Origin: Chitinimonas sp. BJYL2 | GTDB taxonomy: Bacteria; Pseudomonadota; Gammaproteobacteria; Burkholderiales; Chitinimonadaceae | Length of the DNA: 64,000 nucleotides | Assembly: GCF_027257935.1 (NCBI RefSeq) | Contig: NZ_JANZKW010000003.1 | Location: forward strand, 248,001-312,000 | Direction of reading: 5' to 3' | Shown: positions 47,393-55,751 of the stretch, in pieces | Layout of the letters: every line of letters starts with the position of its first letter | Numbering within the stretch: the stretch's first letter is position 1 | The notes under the pieces: model-generated | The model's input: the letters and a program-made list of their open reading frames with translations, nothing else | The model's database searches: none | What the model was told of the DNA's origin: nothing | Program-made: the position numbers and the translations under genes

Positions 47393-48211
47393 GTGATCAA
47401 TCCGATAGGCAGTAATGGTACAGGCCTGGGCCTGCGTACGCTCGACAGCAACCGCGAGGCGCAGGCGCGTAGCCTGCAGCAATTGTCCAGCGGCAAGCGG
47501 ATCAACAGCGCAGCGGACGATGTGGCCGCCAGCGCCATTGTGGAGCAGTTTGCCGCCCAGATCGTGGGCAGCAATCAAGCGGCCCGCAATCTTAATGACG
47601 GCATCTCGCAGGCACAGGTTGCCGAAGGCGCGTTGAGCAGCGTAACCGACAATACCTTGCGCATCCGGGAGTTGACGGTGCAAGCAGGTAACAGCACCTT
47701 GAGTGCGCAGGACCGGCAGGCCATTCAGGAAGAGGTGAGTGCGCTGGGGCAGGCGAATGCCAGTACGCTCAGTCAGGCCAGTTTCAACGGACAGTCGCTC
47801 TTTGACGGGGGCAGCAAAACCTTCCAGGCTGGCCCCAACGCCGGAGACCAGCTATCCGTATCGTTTGCGGGTGTGTCGGCATCCGCCCTTGCTGGCAGCG
47901 CCGGCGGGCTGGATTTGTCGAACGCAGCGGCGGCCAGTGCCTCACTGGAGAAGATCGATAGCGATTTGCGTTCGGTCAGCGGTGCGCGTGCCGAACTGGG
48001 GGCGCTGACTAACCGGTTTGAAGCCGGCATCAACAGCTTGCGCAGCAATGCGGAAAACCTCTCGGCGGCGCGCAGCCGAATGGCGGATACCGATTACGCT
48101 GCCACCACAGCGCGCAATGCAGCCGAACGTATCCGTTCGGAGGCAGGGCTGGCCGTGCAGGCACAGGCGAATGCCAACTCCCGGCAGGTGCTGTCCCTGT
48201 TACGCACCTGA
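47393..48211 (+). CDS. Short flagellin
   Basis: A 272-residue flagellin starting at GTG 47393 after AGGAGG. The D0/D1 N-terminal region (LQQLSSGKRINSAADDVAAS, NDGISQAQVAEGALSSV) and C-terminal region (SRMADTDYAATTARNAAERI ... VLSLLRT) are intact, but the central D2/D3 part is reduced to about 50 residues. No chaperone, cap or other flagellar gene is nearby. It is divergent from the CDF gene and ends in a strong terminator. It may be an accessory or minor flagellin. Confidence 0.9.
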   Translation: MINPIGSNGTGLGLRTLDSNREAQARSLQQLSSGKRINSAADDVAASAIVEQFAAQIVGSNQAARNLNDGISQAQVAEGALSSVTDNTLRIRELTVQAGNSTLSAQDRQAIQEEVSALGQANASTLSQASFNGQSLFDGGSKTFQAGPNAGDQLSVSFAGVSASALAGSAGGLDLSNAAAASASLEKIDSDLRSVSGARAELGALTNRFEAGINSLRSNAENLSAARSRMADTDYAATTARNAAERIRSEAGLAVQAQANANSRQVLSLLRT

Positions 48212-48232
48212 TGCGTGTGAAGACCGGCGGTA

Positions 48233-48273
48233 CCCAACAAAAAGCCCGGCACACCGCCGGGCTTTTTGTTGGG
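48233..48273. terminator. Bidirectional terminator after the flagellin gene
   Basis: An 18-base perfect inverted repeat (48233-48250 with 48256-48273), GCCCGGC core with AAAAA and TTTTT flanks and a 5-base loop. It can serve both the flagellin gene and the convergent small membrane-protein gene. Confidence 0.93.
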
Positions 48274-48281
48274 TAGCAACA

Positions 48282-48569
48282 CTAGCGCTTGCGCTGTGCC
48301 TGCAGGCCTGCAGGATCACGGGCAAACCAGAGCCACTGGGTGTCGGTGCCTCCCTTGCGCAGTACCCACTGCCAGAGCGTCAGCGAGGCAAGCGCAGCAA
48401 GGCTGACGGCCAGCAGCCCGCCCAATACTAGGGCTGCGCTGTAAGCCCAAGCCTGCGCAGGCTGTATACCTGGCCAGAAATCCCTGCCGACCCAGCCTGC
48501 GAGTCCACTGAGGATCAGCATGCACACTGCCATCTTGATACCGTTCGATGGCTTGTCGTTCCGTTTCAT
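48282..48569 (-). CDS. Hypothetical two-span membrane protein
   Basis: A 95-residue protein with helices about 12-29 (MAVCMLILSGLAGWVG) and 42-68 (AYSAALVLGGLLAVSLAALA), a basic C-terminus and Trp-rich loops. The start ATG at 48569 has GGAGCCAATCC upstream. No family recognised. It lies downstream of terC, separated by palindromic repeat E. Confidence 0.65.
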   Translation of the reverse strand: MKRNDKPSNGIKMAVCMLILSGLAGWVGRDFWPGIQPAQAWAYSAALVLGGLLAVSLAALASLTLWQWVLRKGGTDTQWLWFARDPAGLQAQRKR

Positions 48570-48594
48570 TGGATTGGCTCCTTCACGGGCTGGG

Positions 48595-48632
48595 CAGGTG
48601 CAATGCGGCCTTGGCCTGATTGCACCCTGCGG
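48595..48632. repeat. Dispersed palindromic repeat, copy E (GGCC-core subtype)
   Basis: CAGGTGCAATGCGGCCTTGG then CCTGATTGCACCCTGCGG. The core is the reverse complement type of copy B. It lies just beyond the terC stop. Confidence 0.78.
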
Positions 48633-48635
48633 CGG

Positions 48636-49598
48636 TCAATTCGTACCGGTTTCCGGGATCGGCTCGCCTCGTGTCTTCCACAGCGAGTAGCCCACGCCCG
48701 CCGCCAGCAGGCCGAAGGTCACGCCCAGCGACACCGGCGAGGGAATCTTGATAGCGAAATTGACGAGGAAGATCTTGATGCCGATGAACACGAGCACCAC
48801 AGCCAGCGCGTACTTGAGGTAGTGGAAGCGGTGCACCATTGCGGCCAGGGCAAAATACAGCGCACGCAGACCCAGAATCGCGAAGATGTTCGAAGTGAAC
48901 ACGATGAACGGGTCGGTGGTGATCGCAAAGATCGCCGGCACGCTATCAACTGCAAATACCAGGTCGGTAATCTCGACCATGATCAGTGCCAGGAACAGCG
49001 GCGTGGCCCACCAGACCAGCTTGCTGCTGTCTTTCGGGTCAGCCTGCTTCACGAAGAAGGCGCGACCGTGCAGTTGCTCGGTGAAGCGGAAGTGACCGCG
49101 CAGCCACTTGATCAGTGGGTTGCTGGCTACATCGGTTTCGTCGTCGTGCATGAACAGCATCTTGATACCGGTGAACACCAGGAAGGCACCGAACACGTAC
49201 AGGATCCAGGCGAACTCATGGATCAGTGCCGCACCCAGGCCGATCATCACGCCGCGCATGACGATGGCACCCAGAATGCCCCAGAAAAGCACGCGGTGCT
49301 GGTACACGCGCGGCACGGCAAAGTAGGTGAAGATCAGCGAGATGACGAACACATTGTCCATCGACAGGCTCTTCTCGACGAGGAAGCCGGTCAGGTAATC
49401 CATGCCGGCCTTGGGGCCGAGTTCGAACCAGACCCATCCACCAAACAGCAGGCCGGCGCTGATATAGAACGCGGAGAGCTTGAGGCTCTCCTTTACGCTG
49501 ATTTCGTGGTCTTTCTTGTTGAGTACGCCCAAGTCCAGCACGAGTAGCACGATGACGACCGCAGCAAAGGTCGCCCACATCCAAATCGGATAAGTCAT
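48636..49598 (-). CDS. TerC/Alx-family membrane protein
   Basis: A 320-residue protein with about nine helices. LLVLDLGVLNKKDHEISVKE, LTGFLVEKSLSMDNVFVISL and VEITDLVFAVDSVPAIFAIT hold the conserved acidic residues of the TerC family, implicated in manganese export and in metal supply to exported proteins. E. coli Alx is riboswitch-controlled; I see no yybP-ykoY-like element in the short spacer to the htpX terminator. Confidence 0.93.
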   Translation of the reverse strand: MTYPIWMWATFAAVVIVLLVLDLGVLNKKDHEISVKESLKLSAFYISAGLLFGGWVWFELGPKAGMDYLTGFLVEKSLSMDNVFVISLIFTYFAVPRVYQHRVLFWGILGAIVMRGVMIGLGAALIHEFAWILYVFGAFLVFTGIKMLFMHDDETDVASNPLIKWLRGHFRFTEQLHGRAFFVKQADPKDSSKLVWWATPLFLALIMVEITDLVFAVDSVPAIFAITTDPFIVFTSNIFAILGLRALYFALAAMVHRFHYLKYALAVVLVFIGIKIFLVNFAIKIPSPVSLGVTFGLLAAGVGYSLWKTRGEPIPETGTN

Positions 49599-49616
49599 GT
49601 TATTTCCAGATCAAAA

Positions 49617-49646
49617 GCCCGGGCAGGGCGTGGACCCTGCCCGGGC
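49617..49646 (-). terminator. Terminator of htpX
   Basis: GCCCGGGCAGGG/CCCTGCCCGGGC, a 12-base perfect stem with a 6-base loop, followed on the minus strand by TTTTGATC. It separates htpX from terC. Confidence 0.9.
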
Positions 49647-49652
49647 GGGTTG

Positions 49653-50525
49653 TCAGCGAACCTGACGCAAGGCTTCGATACGCGATTCAATCGAGGGGTG
49701 GGTGGCGAACAGGCTACCCAGACCACCGGTAATGCCCGACGCCGCCATGCCCTTGGGCAGCTCACCAGCTTCACGGCCACCCAGCACCTGCAGGGCATCG
49801 ATCATCGGCGCGGTGCTGCCCAGCAGCTTGGCGGCACCCGCATCGGCGCGGTACTCACGCTGACGCGAGAAGTACATGACGATGACGCTGGCCAGAATGC
49901 CGAAGATCACCTCGAACACCATGCTGGCAATGAAGTAGCCAATGCCGGGGCCGCTGCTTTCTTCATCGTTACGACGCAGGAAGCTGTCCACCAGATAACC
50001 TGCCACGCGCGAGAGGAAGACCACGAAGGTATTCACCACGCCCTGGATCAGCGTCAGCGTCACCATATCGCCATTGGCAATGTGGGCCACTTCGTGTGCC
50101 AGTACCGCTTCGACTTCACGGCGGCGCATGCTTTGCAGCAGGCCGGTCGACACCGCCACCAGCGAGTTGGACTTGCTCGGGCCGGTGGCAAAGGCGTTCG
50201 GTGCACCTTCGTAGATGGCGACTTCCGGGTTGGGCAGGCCGGCTGCCTTGGCCAGGCGGTGCACGGTTTCCACCAGCCAGGCTTCATCGGCATTGCGCGG
50301 CTGTTCAATTACCTGCGCGCCGGTGCTCCACTTGGCCATGGTCTTGGACATCATCAGCGAAATGATCGAGCCACCAAAGCCGATCAGTGCCGAAAAGGCC
50401 AGCAACATGCCCAGGTTCAGACCATTGGCGGTCAGGAACCGGTCCACACCGAGGATGCGGGCGCTGACGGACAGCACCAGCATCACCGCGATGTTGGTCA
50501 TCAAAAACAAGACGATACGTTTCAT
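49653..50525 (-). CDS. htpX: Membrane zinc protease HtpX
   Basis: A 290-residue M48 metalloprotease that degrades misfolded inner-membrane proteins. ATG 50525 has GGAGGA upstream; the frame open to 50948 is antisense to nhaR and is not used. Two N-terminal helices, the zinc motif [11 protein letters not shown], two further helices and the third ligand in [12 protein letters not shown] are in order. It is divergent from nhaR. Confidence 0.97.
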   Translation of the reverse strand: MKRIVLFLMTNIAVMLVLSVSARILGVDRFLTANGLNLGMLLAFSALIGFGGSIISLMMSKTMAKWSTGAQVIEQPRNADEAWLVETVHRLAKAAGLPNPEVAIYEGAPNAFATGPSKSNSLVAVSTGLLQSMRRREVEAVLAHEVAHIANGDMVTLTLIQGVVNTFVVFLSRVAGYLVDSFLRRNDEESSGPGIGYFIASMVFEVIFGILASVIVMYFSRQREYRADAGAAKLLGSTAPMIDALQVLGGREAGELPKGMAASGITGGLGSLFATHPSIESRIEALRQVR

Positions 50526-50675
50526 GAAAGCGTCCTCCAGAAAACGGAACAGGATGCGCCCAAGATAGGGGCCCGACCGTAGAGATTCAACGAACGGTCG
50601 CAGTGTACGCGATCGATCATTCTGTAAAATCGAGTTCATTCTGATGAATAACTCGGTTTTTTCGATGGATTGAGC

Positions 50676-51596
50676 ATGCCCAAGCCTGAACTCAACTATA
50701 AGCATCTGCATTACTTCTGGATGGTGGCTAAGGAAGGTGGCGTGGCGCGGGCGGCTGATCGACTCGGCATCAGCCCACAGACGATCAGCGGCCAGCTCGG
50801 CAAGCTGGAGCGTGAACTGGGCCGCGCATTGTTCCGCCAGGAAGGGCGGCGTCTGGCACTGACCGAAGCGGGACGCGAGGCCATGCAGATTGCCGACGAG
50901 ATTTTCCTGCTGGGGGAGCGCCTGCAGGATACGCTGGCCGATCCGCAACTGGGCATGGCCGCCCGGCTCAATATCGGCCTCGCCGATTCAGTGCCCAAGC
51001 TGGTGGCCTATCAACTCTTGGCACCTTTGCTGACGGGGAATCTGCGTCTCAGTTGCCACGAAGGCGACTTCGATGAGCTGATATCGGGTTTGTCGCGGCA
51101 CAAGCTGGATGTGGTGCTGTCGGATCGCGACCTTTCGCAAGGCCAGCAGCGCCAGCTGATGGCGCGGCGGCTAGCCACCAGCCCCATCGGTATCTTTGCC
51201 AGCCGCACGCTGCTGGCGGACCGCCAGGCTGCCAGTGGCAGTGCTGCCTTGCAGGGCGCACCACTGCTGCTGCCTAGCCGCCGTAGTTCGTTACGCGCGC
51301 GGCTGGAACTGTGGCTGGAGGCGGAGGGTCTGCGGCCGCTGGTGGTGGGGGAGTTTGACGACAGCGCCTTGCTGACCACGTTCGGCAGCCACGGCGCGGG
51401 CTACTTTCCGGCGGCCACGGTGTTGCAAGGCATGCTGGCAACGCAATACGGTGTGCAGCTGCTGGTCGAGGTGCCGAGCATTCGTGAGGAGTACTACGCG
51501 ATTGCGGCACCCGCCCGTGTGGCGAACCCGCAGGTAGAAAAACTGATGGCGGGCTTGGGGGCGGGAGCTTTGCACTGGCCCACCAGCGGCGCTTGA
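50676..51596 (+). CDS. nhaR: LysR-family activator NhaR
   Basis: A 306-residue regulator; ATG 50676 is favoured over the in-frame TTG at 50670. The helix-turn-helix ([20 protein letters not shown] then [20 protein letters not shown]) and the effector domain ([19 protein letters not shown]) match NhaR, which in E. coli activates the sodium/proton antiporter nhaA. No nhaA is in the window, so the target is elsewhere or different. Confidence 0.92.
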   Translation: MPKPELNYKHLHYFWMVAKEGGVARAADRLGISPQTISGQLGKLERELGRALFRQEGRRLALTEAGREAMQIADEIFLLGERLQDTLADPQLGMAARLNIGLADSVPKLVAYQLLAPLLTGNLRLSCHEGDFDELISGLSRHKLDVVLSDRDLSQGQQRQLMARRLATSPIGIFASRTLLADRQAASGSAALQGAPLLLPSRRSSLRARLELWLEAEGLRPLVVGEFDDSALLTTFGSHGAGYFPAATVLQGMLATQYGVQLLVEVPSIREEYYAIAAPARVANPQVEKLMAGLGAGALHWPTSGA

Positions 51597-51626
51597 CACG
51601 CGCACCGGGCGACGCACAAAAACAAA

Positions 51627-51656
51627 CAGGGGTGGCCCCCTAAAGGACCACCCCTG
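51627..51656 (-). terminator. Terminator of tRNA-Asn
   Basis: CAGGGGTGG/CCACCCCTG 9-base stem, followed on the minus strand by TTTGTTTTTGTG. It lies nine bases from the 3' end of the tRNA and before the convergent nhaR stop. Confidence 0.85.
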
Positions 51657-51664
51657 CTGATATT

Positions 51665-51740
51665 TGGCTCCCCGACCTGGGCTCGAACCAGGGACCTACG
51701 GATTAACAGTCCGGCGCTCTACCGACTGAGCTATCGGGGA
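51665..51740 (-). tRNA. tRNA-Asn (GTT)
   Basis: A 76-base tRNA read on the minus strand, beginning TCCCCGATAGCTCAG and ending with an encoded CCA. The acceptor stem TCCCCGA/TCGGGGA is perfect, the T arm is GGTTCGAGCCC-like and the anticodon GTT falls at positions 34-36 (51707-51705). The 5' end and fold fit the standard cloverleaf. Confidence 0.97.
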
Positions 51741-51883
51741 AAGGACGCGCACGATAATCGGCGCCGCGCGCCTTGTCAAAATCTTTTTTCAGGCTGGGTC
51801 GTGCTTTCCTGTCAAATCAGCAGCTTGCTGCTGCGGGTAGAATGCGCAACTCGATTGTTCGTCGTTTACCAAGCGCTAATCTC

Positions 51884-52621
51884 ATGCAGCCCATTGCCAT
51901 CATCCAGCACGTCGCCGACGACGGCCCAGCCTACTTCGCCACCTGGCTTGAACAGCAAGGCCACGCCTACCAGGTTTTCCGTATGGATCAGGGCGATGAC
52001 CTGCCGGCGCATGCCGCTGACCATGCCGGCTGGTGCGTGCTTGGCGGGCCGATGAGTGCCAACGATGCGCTGCCTTACTACCCGCTACTGTTTGCGCGGC
52101 TACGTGAAGCGGTGGACTTGCGTATTCCCTTGATTGGCCACTGCCTGGGCGGGCAGATCATCAGCCGCGTGCTGGGCGGTACCGTCAGTGCCTCTGAAAA
52201 CGTGGAGATAGGCTGGAGTGATTTGCGGGTTGAGGCGGGCGGTAACGCCTGGCTGGCCGGCGCGGCGGCTGCACGTTTTTTCCAGTGGCATGGCGAGAGC
52301 TTCTCGATCCCGCTTGGCGCGCAGCGCATCATGACCGGCGATTACTGCGCCAATCAGGCATTCGTGTATGACGATATTCACCTCGGCATGCAGTTCCATT
52401 GCGAAGTTACCGAAGACAAGGTGCGTCGTTGGCTGGTACTGGGGCATGACGAACTGATTCACAGTACCTCGCCCGCAGTGCAGCAGGCGGGTGCCCTGTT
52501 GCCGGATCTGCCGGCCAGCGTTGCGCTCAGTCAGCAGATGGCCAGCGCCCTCTACGCGCGCTGGTGGCAGGGTGTGCAGGTGCGCTCAGTTGAGCGTGGT
52601 CATGCCGCCGCTCAGGCGTAG
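51884..52621 (+). CDS. Class I glutamine amidotransferase-like protein
   Basis: A 245-residue protein starting at ATG 51884. The catalytic triad is visible: nucleophile in LIGHCLGGQIISR, and His and Glu in GMQFHCEVTEDKV. The family (GuaA-type GATase1 domain alone) hydrolyses glutamine or acts as a peptidase on related amides. The C-terminal dozen residues overlap the sequence duplicated at 56.98 kb, so its natural end may have been altered. It is divergent from tRNA-Asn. Confidence 0.88.
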   Translation: MQPIAIIQHVADDGPAYFATWLEQQGHAYQVFRMDQGDDLPAHAADHAGWCVLGGPMSANDALPYYPLLFARLREAVDLRIPLIGHCLGGQIISRVLGGTVSASENVEIGWSDLRVEAGGNAWLAGAAAARFFQWHGESFSIPLGAQRIMTGDYCANQAFVYDDIHLGMQFHCEVTEDKVRRWLVLGHDELIHSTSPAVQQAGALLPDLPASVALSQQMASALYARWWQGVQVRSVERGHAAAQA

Positions 52622-52629
52622 TTTGGTGA

Positions 52630-52770
52630 TCAGACTATTTGCGGCGAGCCGGTTTTCTGCTGCAGTACGCGCAGGTAGTCACTGAGCCACTCGTACTGGA
52701 CGGCACTGCTGCCGTGATGGCTCCGCAGCCAGTTGGCGAGCAGGCATTCCATATCCTTGGGGCCGTACAC
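52630..52770 (-). pseudogene. Broken copy of the 3' end of the PAS/LuxR-like gene at 56967
   Basis: Reading the minus strand from 52770 gives VYGPKDMECLLANWLRSHHG then SSAVQYEWLSDYLRVLQQKT, nearly the C-terminal block of the 56967-57578 protein (VYGFNDMECRLANWLLSHHG). About 4 bases are missing after the KTGS codons, so the frame breaks and stops at 52632-52630. No 5' part exists: similarity stops sharply at 52770. DNA similarity also continues leftwards to about 52600, inside the amidotransferase gene end. Confidence 0.85.
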
Positions 52771-53051
52771 AGTCTTTCTATAAGTACGTGAGTGCTTCCC
52801 TGATAAATCAGTAGCTTGTCCTTTTCTGGCGAGTGCGGGTGGTGTGCCTTAATGTGCGCTTGGTCAATGGCATAGACCGTTACCTATTCGCTCGAACAGG
52901 ATAGTTCCAGTGAATACCACCAGACTTGGCAACTCCCGTAGCTAAGCGCGTTGGCGTACGGACATCAGCTCTCCAATTCTCCAAGGTTCATGCGTTCTGA
53001 TCCCAGAACCCTGCAATTTTTTCCAGTCGCAGGATTTACTCAGAGGTCACC
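52771..53051. other. Left edge of the stress island, no gene seen
   Basis: About 280 bases between the gene fragment and the first island gene. No reading frame, RNA or clear promoter is recognised. It ends with CAGAGGTCACC before the ATG at 53052. Base composition looks less GC-rich than the flanking genes. Confidence 0.4.
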
Positions 53052-53573
53052 ATGAACAAACACAGCGAATCCAACACCCATCACGGCGCCAGCAAAACCG
53101 ATGGCATCGATCCGAAAACTGGCGAACACAAAGCCATACCCAACCCTAACCCGTATGAGCCGGCATCGGTGCCCGGGCCGAAGCAGCCGCTAACGGAACC
53201 GACCGATACCCCGCCGATTAAAGGACCGGTGAAAGATGAGTCGACCACCGACGCCGTACACCAGGAAACGGCCCGTACAACGCGCGCCGTCAAACAGGGA
53301 ACCGAACAATTCCTCGGGTATTCGCAATTGATCACCCTGGCAACCAGTGACGTGATTCAGCGGTACTTCACGACCATTGAACGCAACACACAGCGCTATT
53401 GCTACGCGATCAATGCCTATCTGGATGCATTCCGGGACGAGCTTACCCATCTTGGACATGATGACGAGGACGACCAGGATGCCGCACGTCGCTCATCGGC
53501 TATGCCTTATGCGCAACGCGCAAGGGCAGACAGCGGGCGTAGCGATACCCGCTCGCAGAACTCGCGCACCTAG
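53052..53573 (+). CDS. Hypothetical hydrophilic protein, possibly phasin-like
   Basis: A 173-residue protein. The first 80 residues are disordered (Ser/His/Pro/Thr-rich; NPNPYEPASVPGPKQP). A helical segment (about 82-135; TEQFLGYSQLITLATSDVIQ) resembles phasins, the proteins coating polyhydroxyalkanoate granules, but weakly. The tail is polar (DDEDDQDAARRSS). A downstream esterase of the PHB-depolymerase family fits that reading without proving it. Confidence 0.65.
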   Translation: MNKHSESNTHHGASKTDGIDPKTGEHKAIPNPNPYEPASVPGPKQPLTEPTDTPPIKGPVKDESTTDAVHQETARTTRAVKQGTEQFLGYSQLITLATSDVIQRYFTTIERNTQRYCYAINAYLDAFRDELTHLGHDDEDDQDAARRSSAMPYAQRARADSGRSDTRSQNSRT

Positions 53574-53845
53574 GTATTGCCGTCTTTTCCTGGCCGCTCT
53601 GATACCGATGCGGCAATAAGGTTAGGCCCTGCCATCTACTCGTCATCCAACCAGGAGGCCGGTAGTTTGCGGGGCCTTTTCATGTCCTGCCGTACCGCTA
53701 TCTCGCAGCAGGCGGGGCAGGTGGGGCCCAGGGCTGCGCAGGGTTCGTTAGCGTACCGACAGTGGCTTTAATCAGGCCGATTGTCGACGCGTCGTACCCA
53801 TCCTGACGTGCCGCATCCCGCGGCAGCAGGAATCGCTGAGAGGTC

Positions 53846-53998
53846 ATGAATATGTCTACCCAAAAGAACACCCCCACCGAAGCAGGCAAGACCGCTGCCC
53901 CGAGCACCAAGTCGGATTCAAAAACCGATTCAGCCAAACAGTCGTCCAGTAGCGCCAAGACGAGTCCCAAGCCTGCTACCAATCAACAGGCCAAGTAG
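53846..53998 (+). CDS. Small Ser/Thr/Lys/Ala-rich protein
   Basis: A 50-residue low-complexity protein (NMSTQKNTPTEAGKTAAPST followed by KSDSK...PATNQQAK), basic and presumably disordered. A GAGAGG site lies just upstream; the ATG at 53852 would be better spaced than the one at 53846. It lies between the two larger island genes in the same direction. Coding status rests on the ribosome site and clean frame only. Function unknown. Confidence 0.5.
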   Translation: MNMSTQKNTPTEAGKTAAPSTKSDSKTDSAKQSSSSAKTSPKPATNQQAK

Positions 53999-54088
53999 TG
54001 TTGTTCCCCGTTATGCCCCGGTGTAACGGGGGCCGCTCGCCCGCTTGCAAGCTGCGTCTCCGGTTGCAGGCCCACCTAGGAGGTGATC

Positions 54089-55051
54089 ATGAACAAACCC
54101 GGTGAATTAAGTGTGCCTTACACGATGACCGATACCCTGAATGCAGCACAACTGACCGCCAGCACCATGTCATGGGGGGCAATACTGGCAGGCGCTGCGG
54201 CTGCCGCGGCCTTGTCCTTGATTTTGCTGCTGCTGGGCGTGGGCCTTGGCTTGTCGTCGGTTTCTCCCTGGGTAAATCGCGGCGTAAGCGCAACGACCCT
54301 CGGGGTTTCTACCATTCTCTGGCTAGCCTTCACCCAACTGCTGGCATCGGGCGTTGGCGGCTATCTGGCGGGCCGACTGAGAAACAGCTGGGTCGATGTC
54401 CGTACCGACGAAGTCTACTTTCGTGATACGGCGCATGGCTTTCTTGCCTGGGCAATCGCTTCGCTGGTCACGGCTTCGTTGCTGACCTCTGCGGTGGGTG
54501 CCGTGGTCAGTGGTGGCGCCCAGGCAGGCGGAGCACTTGCCAAGGAGGCGACCTCCGCGGCAATGACGGCTACGTTGGGTTCGGGCACGGCCCGAGCGGA
54601 GGGCGAAGCTGCGGTGTTGCCCTATTTTGTGGATAGCTTGTTTCGCCAGGAGCGTACGCCGACCGCCGGCACGAATGCCGTCAATAGCAACGATGCGGTA
54701 TCCCTTACTCCGCTGGCACCGCTTTCCACAGCCGTTAACTATGAAATCACCCGCATCGTGATGACCGCCCTGCAGGCGGGCAGCCTAGCCCCGGAAGACC
54801 TCAGCTACTTGGGTCAGGTGGTCGCAATACACACGGGTCTGAACCAGCAAGCGGCTGAGAAACGGGTGGGCGAGACGTTCGCACGCCTGCAAGCGACTCT
54901 GGGCGCCGCAGAAACCACGGCCCGGGATGCCACTGACCGTGCACGAAAGGCTGCAGCCAACGCAGCTCTGTGGCTCTTCATCTCGCTGCTGATAGGCGCA
55001 TTTTTTGCCAGCTTGGCAGCGACGCTTGGTGGTCGTCAACGTGATCACTGA
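54089..55051 (+). CDS. Hypothetical membrane protein (PhnA-like/stress-associated type)
   Basis: A 320-residue protein with a near-perfect ribosome site TAGGAGGTGATC. Helices at about 28-55 (WGAILAGAAAAAALSLILLL), 70-92, 116-142, and a last one near 290-312 (NAALWLFISLLIGAFFASLA) enclose a long non-membrane stretch (about 150-285). SWGAILAGAAAA at the first helix is a pattern I recall from uncharacterised proteins sometimes named PhnA-like, often next to stress genes. Function unknown. Confidence 0.75.
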   Translation: MNKPGELSVPYTMTDTLNAAQLTASTMSWGAILAGAAAAAALSLILLLLGVGLGLSSVSPWVNRGVSATTLGVSTILWLAFTQLLASGVGGYLAGRLRNSWVDVRTDEVYFRDTAHGFLAWAIASLVTASLLTSAVGAVVSGGAQAGGALAKEATSAAMTATLGSGTARAEGEAAVLPYFVDSLFRQERTPTAGTNAVNSNDAVSLTPLAPLSTAVNYEITRIVMTALQAGSLAPEDLSYLGQVVAIHTGLNQQAAEKRVGETFARLQATLGAAETTARDATDRARKAAANAALWLFISLLIGAFFASLAATLGGRQRDH

Positions 55052-55084
55052 TCACCCTTCCACTCATTCGTAAAGGAGGTCGCC

Positions 55085-55159
55085 GTGCGCTCGCTACTGC
55101 TGTTTTTCCTGGGTGTTCCCATCCCCATCATCATCCTGATTGCCCTGTTCTTTCGGTGA
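55085..55159 (+). CDS. 24-residue membrane microprotein
   Basis: GTG at 55085 is preceded by AAAGGAGG at ideal spacing. It encodes VRSLLLFFLGVPIPIIILIA then LFFR and a stop: a single hydrophobic helix with a central Pro-Ile-Pro and basic ends. I believe similar peptides of this size recur next to stress genes in other proteobacteria. It lies 33 bases after the membrane protein gene and before the hemerythrin gene. Too short for usual gene callers. Confidence 0.65.
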   Translation: MRSLLLFFLGVPIPIIILIALFFR

Positions 55160-55197
55160 TCGCGGTTAATCTTTCACTCAATACAATGGAAAAAGCC

Positions 55198-55704
55198 ATG
55201 ACAACTGTCACCAGCAAACCTAGCAAGCTCGATAGCCTGCCCAAAGCACAAGACGCTACCGTGCTATTGCGGGCAGACCACACCTTGGTCAGCGGTCTTT
55301 TTGCCGACTATGAAAAAAAGCCCTCGCCCGTCAAGAAGAAGCAACTGGTTGCGCAGATCTGTGCCGAGCTCAGCGTACACGCCCAAGTTGAGGAGGAAAT
55401 CTTCTATCCCGCCGTCAAACGAGCCTTGCATGACAAGGAGCTGGTTCCCGAGGCTACGGTAGAGCACGCCACTCTCAGGGCGCTGATCGCAGAGGTAGAA
55501 GGCGTGGAGCCTGATGGTGAAATGTTCGATGCCAAGATCAAGGTGTTGGGTGAGTACGTGAAGCATCACGTCAAGGAAGAGCAGAACGAAATGTTTCCCA
55601 AGGCCAAGTCCACCAATCTGGATATGACCAAACTGGGAGCGGAAATTGCCGAGCGCAAGAAAGCCCTGTTTGCCGAACGCAGTCCGGATGACTTTCCTGT
55701 TTGA
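55198..55704 (+). CDS. Hemerythrin (HHE) domain protein
   Basis: A 168-residue cytosolic protein. Iron ligands of the four-helix bundle are visible: RADHTLVSGLF, HAQVEEEIFYP, VEHATLRALI and KHHVKEEQNEMFP. Bacterial HHE proteins bind oxygen or NO or buffer iron under stress. ATG 55198 has GGA upstream; ATG 55186 is in frame too. It belongs to the island's co-directional gene set. Confidence 0.93.
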   Translation: MTTVTSKPSKLDSLPKAQDATVLLRADHTLVSGLFADYEKKPSPVKKKQLVAQICAELSVHAQVEEEIFYPAVKRALHDKELVPEATVEHATLRALIAEVEGVEPDGEMFDAKIKVLGEYVKHHVKEEQNEMFPKAKSTNLDMTKLGAEIAERKKALFAERSPDDFPV

Positions 55705-55751
55705 ACCGGACTTTAGGCTGTATTGCCGTCAATGAGAGGGAAAGGCGCGAG

